This document shows, one piece after another, positions 42,472-54,400 of a stretch of 57,393 bases of DNA. The stretch's first letter is position 1; each line of letters starts with the position of its first letter. The translations under genes were made by a program, and so were the position numbers. The notes under the pieces were generated by a model. The model was not told where the DNA came from, made no database searches, and worked only from the letters and a program-made list of their open reading frames with translations. Source of the DNA: Candidatus Obscuribacterales bacterium (GTDB lineage: Bacteria; Cyanobacteriota; Vampirovibrionia; Obscuribacterales; Obscuribacteraceae); contig JAGVKG010000047.1 of NCBI GenBank assembly GCA_020050685.1, positions 1 through 57,393 on the forward strand, written 5' to 3'.

Positions 42472-45400
42472 TTATTTAGCAGTTACCGAATAAGGACCAT
42501 GATTAGCTGTGGTTTGTGCCAAGCAAGCAGCCATCTTAATCAGTTTGTCGGCAATCATTCGATCGTTTGGATCCTGACTCTTGAGCAAGTCGGCAAGTAA
42601 TTTGGTGTTTTGAATTAAGGAAACAATCGAGTATTCAGAACGAGAAATTGTATGCTTGGTTTCCAGATCGAAAAGTTTGACACGACGGCGAGCCACTTGA
42701 TCGTGTTTCAGCTCAGTAGAAACAACATTGCTGCCGGCACCAACGATCAATTCGTGACCAGCTGAGCAACTTGTCATTTGTTTGCCACTATAAACCTTGA
42801 TAGACTCGTTGTTTTCTTCCCAGAGATTACGCACCTTCACGGTATTACCGTCATGGATAATCAAAGCAATTGTGCCTGGAGCAATGGCAACAGTATGGCT
42901 GTCGCATTTGATGTAAGTTGGCTTTTCAGCGTCAATTAGAAGTTCGCCTTCGGACAACCTCATCACACCGGACTGTTCCAATCTAGCCGTTGTGTGCTTG
43001 GAGTACTTAAACAAAGCATTTTCGTTAACCAATGTGCGCATTCCGGTGATAGCGCTTGTGAGAATATTATTCGAGGCAACATAATTTACCGGCGTGATAA
43101 TTGGTTTGTCGCCATTGTCTCGGCTGGATTGATAGACAGTTGAATTAGCGCCAATGCCATTGGCAATTGCCGACTTTGTCGTTAAATTGTTTGGATTAGC
43201 AAAGGTAAGATTTGGCTTGCCATTCTTGCGGCCCAAGTTACCTGGTTTTGATTCCGGTGCTTGGGTAATTGTCGACTGATTCATTTCCTGTTTGACTTTA
43301 TCTACTTGCCTACGCACAGCAAGCCATTGATCACCGCTATGGCAATTAATCAGAAGTTCCTTTTCTGCCATCTTCTTGCGATCAAACTTTTCTTTGCGCA
43401 CTTGCATGCTGGCAATCATCACTTTGCCACCTACTGGTTCTCTGTCAACACCATCCATGGCAATCAATTCTTCTTCTTGGGCAGAAGCATCCGCAATGAC
43501 AATTTCTTCACCAGCAGATGCTGAGAAGTTTCTGTTGGCACCATCAGCAAAGAAAGCCACATTGGTATCTCCACCGGCTAAATTAGCAACACGCAGGATT
43601 CCTTGAGCAGTGGTTTCCACAACAGCCGCACTATCCGGCGGAATTTGTACATTGGCACCTTTAGTGGAAACAATACAAACTTTGGAGGCAGTCATTGCCA
43701 CCATGCGTCCTTGCTTGAGATCGAGCGTATGATCGCCATTAGGTTGAAACTCAGTGCCACCACAACCAAATATGATCGAGTCATCATAGCCAAAGACAAA
43801 CGGTTGGCAAGGCTGACTGACATAAACCCATCCGCCTTGCTCTTGCTCGGCCAAAAGTGGAATTTGTTGAATGGTTGAAGTTGAGGCATTAAGCTCATTA
43901 GTTGTGGTTTGCTGGCCGGTCTGCGTTTGATCGGTTGGAATGATAATTGGGTTGGTTATGGTCGGGGTTGTGGTTGTCACCGTTGTCACTGGCGTCATGG
44001 TTGTTGTGGTACCACTGCCACCGCCGCCAACCGCTGGCGGAACTGGAACTGGAATCAGGGCCGGTCCAATTACAAATGAACCATAACCTGTACCACCAAA
44101 TATGATTGGTCCTGCCGGATCAAAGGAGACTACGCCACCATTAACGGAGAATGTATAATCGGTAGCCGTGATACTGGCACCAACCTTTGCAGCACCAGCA
44201 ATCAACATTTCCACGGTAGCACCATTGATCAAGTTGGCGCCGAGCTCGAGGTAAGTACCTGTAGTATCAACACCGGGATCGATTGTTATTCTGCCTGCTG
44301 TCGTGCGTCCATGTTGCAGATCGCTGACAAAAGTATCGACATTTGCTACAGGTACACCAGCATAAGCAATTAAGCCGCCGCCAACAAAGTCGCGAATCGT
44401 CAGACCATCAATTACCGTAGTGCCGGCAACTGTATAACGAGCCACAGAGTTAATTTCCGTATCGGTGAGATTACCGAGGAAGATGCCACCAGTGGCTAAG
44501 AAACCAACATTACCACCTTGGGCGAATATGACATCTGTGTCACCGCCAACACCTTCACTAGAACTTGAGATATCGGCGGCAGAGTTAAATACAATGCTTT
44601 CACCAAAACTATTAAGGGTGAGATTATTGCCTAGGAAAATATTACCGGCTGTCGACAATATGTTGATACCACCAGTACTAGTGATGGCAGACATGTCATA
44701 GTCGTCCATATTGATGCTTGCCTTATCTACAAGCGGGCTAATTTTACCAGCTTGAATCAAAGTCGTCGGGAAGACTGCACCGAACTGACCAATTCTTACA
44801 CCAGAGCCAGCACCACTATCAGTACCAATTAAATTCACATCCTGACCAGCAATGAGAGAAATTACTGTTGCTCCCGCAGCAACAGTCAACGGTCCATCGT
44901 TAGCAGTAAGGGTAATTGATCCATCAGTAGCAGTAATGTCACCAGCGGCAAATCCGCCAGCAAAGGCAACCACTGGACCGTTGGTTGTCACAGTAAAGTC
45001 ATCCAAGGCAGTGCCAGCAGCTGTGCCAGTTATGGTTCTTTGCGAGACTGTTACCGATCCGGCAACTGCACTAAATGTGCTTTCACCAAATGCAGAAAGT
45101 GTACCAGTGTTAACTGACACTGTATCTCTAATAGTTAGATCGCCGCCCGCATAAGTAACGTTCAAATCTCCCAAGCTATCAATGGCACCATCATTAATCA
45201 CAAGAGGCGTTGTGATATTCAAATCACTGCCTAACGTACTTGTGCTAATACTTCCTCCAGCCGGCACAAATACATTGGCACCAGTACCGGTGGCAACTGT
45301 TATGTTGACCTCACCGACAGTCGCCTCAATTGTACCAACGGTGAGAGTGGTATCACTACGAGCCAAGCTTATGGTGACGGAATCATTCATCGCATTTACT

Positions 45401-48400
45401 GGAGCAAGCAGCTCGCCGTCCGCATTACCAGTAACCGCAACACTACCTCCAAGCATAGCAACAAAGTTTATTGCTCCTGGGGTTCCCAATGCTGAACTTG
45501 CATCAAGGCTATCATTAAGGGAAACATTGACGTTTCCAGTCACGTTTTCAATTGTCACTACACCACCAGCACCAGCTCCGCCACTGGCTGCCAAAATTGA
45601 TCCTTTGGCACCATTGGTCGTCGAGCCGGGTGCAGCGAAATCAATCAAGAAACTTTCCGATAGGGCTGAGCCATAACTAATTACAATATCACCAGCACTA
45701 CCGGTATCGGCAGCAGAAGTATTAATTGCTGCACCTAGACCAGAGGCACCATTAATAGCCACCAATCCACCGGGAGCGCTAAGCGTCACATCGCCAGCAG
45801 ATCCAGAACCGGCTGCACGAGCGCTAACAAAGCCGGTCCAGTTGATGTCGCCGCCTGTCGAAGTAACCACTATATTGCCACCATTGCCGCTGGCTGATCC
45901 ACTAAAGGCATTGATTCCTACGTAAGAGCCGACAAGTAGTCCACCACCAACAATGTCCGAAGCTGCAGTCAGGGTTATATCGCCAGCATCGCCGCTCGCT
46001 GCACCACTTAACGATGCTGAAGCAACCTGCCCAACTGTAATTGCACCACCAACATCAACGAGAATGTCACCACCGTCACCGGAAGTTGGTCCACCCCAAG
46101 TAGTAATACCAAAATCTGCACTTATTCCAGTTGCCGTGAAGTCACCTCCGGCAGTCACTAATACATCGCCACCATTGCCAACTGTCGCTCCGACCTGGAA
46201 GAGAGCCTGTGCTTGAATGCCACCATCATCTAGAGTGATATCTCCGCTAACGGCAGAAAGAGTAACATCGCCAGCATCGCCTACACCACGGAAACCAGAC
46301 TGAACATTGTCAGCGTCAATTGAACCTGCCGTGCTGGTGATTGTCACGGTGCCACCATTACCGGATGTTGTGCCACCGAAGGCGGTCAGCGCCCCAACAA
46401 TGGTAACTGTGCCCGCTCCAGTCAAGGTAATGTCCCCTGCCTTACCTAATGTTGGTGCCGTGGTATTGATAAAACCTGTAGTAATCGTGGAAGCAGCGCC
46501 ACTTCCACTGAGAATAATGTTGCCACCCGCACCAGAAGTTATTCCACCTGCAGTTTCAACAAAGCCAGTAGAAATATCACCGAAAGCCGTTAGGCTAACT
46601 GTGTTGCCACTACCAGCACCAGCCGCAGAAGCATCAACAAAGCTAGTGGTGAGGGAACCTCCTGCGGACAGCAGGGTGATTGTGCCTGCATTTGCACCAA
46701 CACCAGATGAACGCAGGTACGTCATGGTTATGCCATCAGGAGCACTGAGATCGATTATGCCACCGGTGCCGCCTCCAATCGCAGAACTATCGACAAAGGA
46801 AGCCGTGATTGTGCCGGTTGTAGTTGAAACTGTTACCGTCCCACCAGCACCAGATGTAATACCACCCTGTGCTCGGTAGCTTGAGCCGACTATACCAGTG
46901 CCTGCACTGACAAGTATGTTGCCGGCATCACCAGAGCCTTCCGCGCCAAGACCAACTGGTGAGGCTGAACTGCTGACAAAGCCAATCTCTAATGAACCAG
47001 CTGAAGTAAGGGTAATATCATTACCATCGCCGCCGGCAAAGGCACCTTCCGCTCTAAAAGTAAAGGAGCCAAATGCAGAAGCGGATATACCCAGCGGAGC
47101 AGTAACCGTAATTGTACCGGCATTGCCAGTCGAAATACCAGAATCAAATGCCGATGCAGAACTATCAATGAAATTGAGTGGACCAAAAGCAATGAGAGCA
47201 CCAACATCAGAGGTGACACTAATAACACCACCACCACTTGCCCCAGATAGTCCGCCTATTGCGTTTACTGAACGGAGGGTAATGTCAGAAGCAGCGTGGA
47301 TAGTCACATCGCCACCGATGCCTGAGCCCAGGGCAGCTGAATCAATAAAATCAAAGACCGAAACAGTGCTGCCTGTAGAATCAAGGCTAATTGCGCCACC
47401 ATTGCCTGATACGGCTCCACCACGCGCTTGCAGAATAAGAGTGTCAATAGCGCCGGCGGCTGTAAGACTAATGTCACCAGCACGACCAGAACCTAACGCA
47501 TCAGTGTAGATATTTTCAGCACTAATAGTCGTACCCGCGTTCAGGACTAAAGAGGACGCCGGTCCAGGAAGTACTGGGGTTGTGACAATGTCAGAATCAA
47601 TGGTTAGGGAAGAAGCAGCATCAAAAGTTACAGTACCGGCGGTTTGAGAAGGACCAGAGACAAATGTTGTGTTAAAGGAACCAGCTGATGCCACTGTCAA
47701 AGAGCTGGTGCTTTGAATGGTAATTGCTCCGGCAGTGGAAATCGGAGTAGATGAGATTGTCCCCGAGCTATCAAATGTGCCACCATTTACATCCAGAGTA
47801 ATTGCTTGATTGGCAGCCAGGACAAATCCGGCCTCCAAGGTTGTACTTGATTGATTGGAAACTATGCTCAATGGACCGCCAAATAAATTCAACGTGCCTG
47901 GTCCACCGCCGGCAACTTTGCTAAAGCGCAAAGCTTGACCGGATGTAATTGGCTCAATGGAAATTGATCCACCGCTGGTTGATACAGTGCCTTGAGCGCT
48001 GCTGCCAACTTGCAAGGTTAAGCTGGCCGATGGATTAATATTCAAGCCTGTGTCAAAGGAAATATTTGATGAACCGGTTGCAGTAATACCTGCCGGGCTC
48101 AAAGCTCCACCAAGGAAGGCAACGGTGTCAGCATGGACAAATAACGGTACAGAGTCATTAATGGTTTGCATTGCGCCATTGGCAAATGTAATCGTGCCAC
48201 CAGGATCAGATTTAAATTGAACCATGGTGGAAGCCGCGCCGGCAGTGAATGTTTGCTGCCCTGCAAAGTAGATAAATGTATTGGCTGTGGATTGCACAGT
48301 TATGGAAGTCGCACCGCCGCCAGTGGCAGTAATATTTCCTGTACCACCAACAAAGAGTCCAGCACCACAATCTTGAATAAGAATTTGGGCTGCCGCACCG

Positions 48401-51400
48401 GATGAAGTGAGAAGATTATCGTTGATAAAGGCAGCCGTGGTAATGGTTATATCACCACCAGCAGAGACAATACCAGTTGGTGCAATTTCAAATGTAGTTG
48501 CACAACAGGTTGCCGTGAGACTGCCACCAGCATTAACCAGACCTTCGACAAGAACCCCATTGGAATCTGGGCTTGTGCTGTTGATGCATAAATCACCTGT
48601 TGCACTTAAGAGTCCAGTTTCAGCAATGTGCAAGGATGGTCCAGATTGATTGGAGGTAACGGTGATACCGCCCGAGGCGCCAGTAAAGTTTTGTGTGCCA
48701 CTAATCAGAACAATCTTAGTTGTACTTGTGCCAGTAATATCGATTGTCAGTGGCGCAGCACAAGTAAAGTTGTCCATTGTTACTACTACGCCATCGGGAA
48801 TATTTTGCGCAGTAATTGCGCCAGGGACAAACTTAGTCGGATCAAGAGTCAAAGTTGTACCAGGCTGGGCAATACCCGAACCATCAACAATCAATGTACC
48901 CGTGATAAAACCAAGCCCAATATCATACTGAATAATCGTCGTCAAAGCAGCACTAGTTAGATCTAAACTGTCCAATAAAATTGGAGCCACAACACCCGGT
49001 GCCTGAGCATGTACTACCGCACTCGGTCCAATCGTGATTGAAGCTGCATTTGGTAAGGCATTATATTGAGCGACAGCGCCATCAGCAATTGTTTCATTGG
49101 TTGGTGCACCAGCTAATGCATTGATGTTATTGGTGCCGAGATAAACCTGACCACCATTGATTTCCGTTTGAACCATGTTGGCGTTGACATTTTCTGCCGG
49201 TGCTCCAACCGGACCAAGCGTGATGTAAACATTGCCTAGTCCTGGAATAAGACTTTGGGCATAAGTAAGAGAGTTATTGCCAATGACGATAGTGCCATCT
49301 GTCACATCATCAACTTGATAAGTGATATTGCCGAGAGTAGCGAGAACTTGAGCACTAGGCACAACCGTTAGACTACCAACTGTTGTCGAAACGGTATGAG
49401 CCAAAATTGAGCCAGCCGTGGCAGTGAGGTTATTTGTCAAAATTGAAGATTCAGCCGTGATTGTAATTGCTGTACCGGTAACAGATCCACTATTTGTATA
49501 AGTGCTGAGGTTAGCGGTCATTGTCACTGTACGGTCGGAGACCACGCTCAAACTAGCACCCACTGTGGTTGGTGCAGACGTTGAATTGGTGGAAAGTGGT
49601 GCTCCTAATAAATTCAAAGTAGCAGTGCCCACGCCTGCCCCCTTAGCAAAGCTCAGGGTCTGACCGGCAGTACTAGTTTCAATTAAAATTGCGCTACCAC
49701 CATTTGTAGAAATCGTACCAGTGCCACCATCTTCAACTGCAATCGTCATTGTATTGGCAGCATTGGTATCGCTTGTGTTTCTGATTGTGATTGCCGAAGC
49801 ACCAGTAGCAGTTATATTTGAACCACCAAGTGCGGCTTCTCTAAAGGTAAGGTTGTCCGTGTCAATTAGAAGTGGAGCACCAGCGGCGAGAGTCACAGTG
49901 GCACCATCGTTGACATTGATAAATCCGCCGGCATTTGAATTCGATATAAATGTATATGAACCACTGGAAGAGCCGGCATCGAATAAGAGATCACCATCAA
50001 AGGTAACCGGTTGTCCAAGATTACCACGCACGGTAATGCCAGTCGCACCACCACCTGTAGTTGTCACATCACCTGTACCATGCACAAGAATTCCTGTGCC
50101 GCAATCTTGAATAAGAATTTGCGAAGCCGCCCCAGACGAAGTTAGCAAACCATCATCCAGGAATTCACTTGTATTGATTGTGATGTTACCGACTGCCGAG
50201 ACAACACCGGTTGCACCAATTGTGAAGCTGCCGGGGCAGCAAGTGGCTTGCAAAGATCCGGAAGCGGTAATAGTACCTTGCACATTAACGTCACCAGAGT
50301 TAAGTACCAGAGGCGCACCATTGGTAATAGTTTCAGTCACACCAGCATTTACAAGTATTGCACCACCGGGATTAGTTAAGAAGGAAACCAATCCGGAGCT
50401 CGAGCCGGTATTAAATATTTGCGAGCCGGCAAAAGTAATATTTTGACCGGGGGTAGCTTGGACAGTAATTGATGTCGCACCGAGTCCTGGTGTAGTGATA
50501 TTGCCGATGCCACCACCCGGTGCTTGGCCAACCACTATGCCTGTGCCGCAATCTTGAATCAGAATTGCCGAACCAGCAGCTGTGCTGGTCAAAAGTCCGG
50601 AGTTCAAAAAATTGCTTGTGCTAATAGTGATACCATTCACGGCTGATACCACACCGGTCGGGTCAATCGTGAAGTTGGTTGCACAGCCAGCGACAGTCAA
50701 CGATCCACCGGCAGTCATATTGCCTTGCACTAAAACACCATTCAAATCCGGGCTTGTGCAATTGACACATAAATTACCATCGGCGCTCAAAAGACCGGTT
50801 GGAGTAATTTGTAATGATGGACCGGCTTGATCGGATGTAATTGTCAGTCCGCCCGATGGTCCTGAGAAGTTTTGCGTGCCGGAAATTATGGCACTCAATG
50901 TAGTACTGGATGCGGTGATATTTATTTCAAATGGTGCGGCGGAGGTGAAGTCCTCCATGGTCACATCGACACCTTGAGGAATATTTTGAGCGGTCTTTGG
51001 CTGAAGAACAAAGTGCGTTGGATCTAATTCTAAAACCGTACCGGGTTGAGCAACGCCACCAACAACTATCAAAGTGCTGTTATCGATGAAGCCAATGCCG
51101 ATATCATATTGAATGTCAGCCACCAAAATTGGATCAGTTAAGTCCAAACTGGTCAGCAAGATTGGTCCGACCTGACTGCCCCCATTGGGTGGGTCTAAGA
51201 AGGCTTGCGTACCATTGCCCATCCAGACATTACCATCAAGGGAAATGGCATTGAAAGCCAAACTGCCGGTGTTGAAGATCACACCTTGTGTATTGAAGAA
51301 GACTAAGTTCTGTGGTGGCAGAACTTCAATGCCATTGGTGCCATAAAAGACTTGTCCGCCACCATTCATATTGATCACGCCCAGATCAAAAGCTGGCGGC

Positions 51401-54400
51401 GTACCGACAACCGGTACTGCTGGCGGCGGGCCGATGACTATATAAATTTGACTGCCGGCAGCAATCAAGACTGCACTGTCACCGACACTAATCGTGCCAT
51501 TAGTTGTATTGTCATTTTCAATCAGCAAGTTGCCATTGCCAGCAATGACCGAAGCCGAATCGCCAATCGTCAAACTTGTGCCTGGAGTAGAACCGGTAAT
51601 AATTGATATTGCCGCCAGGTCAGTAGCTACACTACCAAGTATGCTCAAGCTACCGGCTGTGTTGATACCAATATTGCCGCTTGTATACATCATGCCAATC
51701 GATACGGCACCGGCGCTAGTACTATTGATCATAATGTCACCAGTACCGAAAGCAGAAAGAGTTTGAGCATTAGTTTGCAAGGGCGAACCAATAGAACCAA
51801 TGGCATTGCCGGCAAACAAGGACAAGCCTCTACCGGAAATTACACCAGCCGATTGGGCCACACTACCGGTAGAAAACGCCGATAGTGCCACCAAGCCAGC
51901 CGTGCCACCACCGAAAGGCGACGCCGATACATTGCCGGAAAGTGAAATTCCCACTGGTCCACCACTGATGACGATTGCATTGTAACCATTGTTCTGATAA
52001 GCAAGTGCGCCACCAACATTATTGTTAGCCGAGAATGCGCTGAGGAAAACATTGCCGGTTGCCATAATTGGCACAATCGTACGGCTATCGCCACCCAGGT
52101 CCAAAGTAAGTGAAACCGGTGTCAATGATGTACCAATTGAAGTCAATACACCTGGTTTGAGATTGACTGAACCGGCGGTAACTGTCAAAGTTGTATTGGC
52201 AGTGATATTGGCAGAACCAGAGCCACTATAGAATAGGTAAGCATTTGGTGTGGCAGAAGTACCATTGCTGCTTGTACGCGTAAAGGTAATGAAGGCACTC
52301 GATGTAGGAGAAAAACCATTGACGCCAGCAGAATTAGCACCAAGGATGATTTGACCATTAGAGCCAACTGTCGCTGAAGCAGAGCTTGTATCGATAGTAC
52401 CAAGTGAAACAGCCGCGAGATTGCTCGAGCCCGATGAAGCAAAAATATTTCCAGCAATACCGGTATTGCCAGAGTTGGATGTATTAATGCCGAGCGTGGT
52501 AATTGTGCCTTGAGCTTGCAGACCGACTGAGCCGGATTGAGATTGTCCGGAATAAGTATTAATCGAGCCATTAACTGTGACTGAGCCAATTAACGAAGCT
52601 GCTACAACATTGCCACCATTGCCTGCACTGCAGCAGTCAAAGGTAGATGTAGTAAATATGCCACCACTTGTAATGGATCTATAAGCAAGCAAAGTAACCA
52701 GTGCACTATTGCTGGCGCCTACCGAGGTTGCTGTAACTCCTTCAATATTGATTGCACCACCGGCAGTAATCGAAACTGTACCGGCATTATTACCGCCACA
52801 GCAGGCAGATGTATTGATAGCACCGACCGAAATATCGGACAAGGCAGACAAAGTTACACTACCGGTTGCACCACTGGCATTTGTACTAATGCTGCCTGTG
52901 GTAATAGTCAATCCACCACTGGCAATCACATTGCCGCCAGCACCAGTTGCCGTTATGTTGCCAGTCGAAATGGATGTGTGTCCGAGGAAAATTACAGAGC
53001 CGGCATTTGTGCCGGAAGTGTTGATATCGCCAAGCGAAACATTGTAAGCAGAAGCTAAGGTCACAGTGCCACCATTTGTACCGGAGGCATTAATGCTAGA
53101 ACCAAATATGGAAGAGCTGGCAATCACACCAACCGAGCCAGCAGTTTGTCCGCTTGTGTTGATATCACCTATCAAAGCATAACGTCCGGAAGCAATTGTC
53201 ACCTTTCCGCCGGTACCCGTAGATGATGTGTTTATGTCACCAGCTAAGACATAGGAAGAACCACCATAAATTGAGACAAAGCCGGCAGTCACGCCACCAC
53301 AGCAATTAGTCTTGCTTGTATTGATGTCTCCCGTAATCACCCGGTTAGTAGCAGTAAGCGTGACACTGGTATTTGTATTGCAACAGCCATTGCCATAAAT
53401 ATCTTGCGTGATTAAACTGTCGCCAGATTGCATAAAGATGATTGCACCGGCTCCCACGTCAGACAAATTACCCCAAATATTCAAGCTCTTGGTCGTAATC
53501 ATATTTACTGGAACAGAATTGGCAAGCGTCACACCACCGAAGGCGGCCAAGTTAACGTTGTCTGCCAACAATTGTAGTGCCGACGTTAAGGTCAAAGCAC
53601 CAGGCGTTACTGCCACTACGTACTGAGTGCCGGAAGCAGAATTAAATGGACCAGTAACAGCAATAGTTCCTAAAGTTAACAAAGCAATGTTTTCGGTTGT
53701 GGTCTGCGAGAACGATGACAAATAAATTGAATTGCCAGCCGTATCCACAGCGCCAATGTTTATTGGTGCAACTAACTGCGTGTCACCACCGGTACTAAGG
53801 GCCACAGCAATTGGCGAGCCACTAGTGCCACTAACGGTTTGATAACCACCAGGACGGATATTAATAGAGACAGTTGGCGTGACGTTTAAAGCGGTTGGCA
53901 CCGTAGCAGATGCACCAAACAAGCCATAGCTGAATAACGTACCGGCAGTGCCACCACTTTGAGTGGCTGTCATGCCGGTAGTATCAATGTTCGATGGATT
54001 AAGGGTTGAAAAAGCAAGCGGTGATTCGGAGAGCAAAATGATATCGCCGGCAATATTGCCGCCACCCGGTGCGGCTGCAGAGGTATTAATTGTCGTTCCG
54101 GAAGCATCAATTGCCGTTGCACCGGTGCCGCCACTAGAGATAAACAAAGAACCACCCAGTGCACTGGCACTGCCTGCCGCAGTTGCTTGAGCTGAAATTG
54201 TAATTCCGGAGATATCAATTGCTCCGGATGAAACAATCGAGACTGGGCCGGCATGACCATTTGCAGATACAGCATCTGTCGTTATCGCTCCGCTGACCGT
54301 CAAATTGAAAGCAGCATTAGTCACGGCCGAGTTGACCAGCATGACAAGCCCGCCTGCTTGTTCTCCATGAGTATTAATCGAGCCAACTGTCAAAGCGGCA

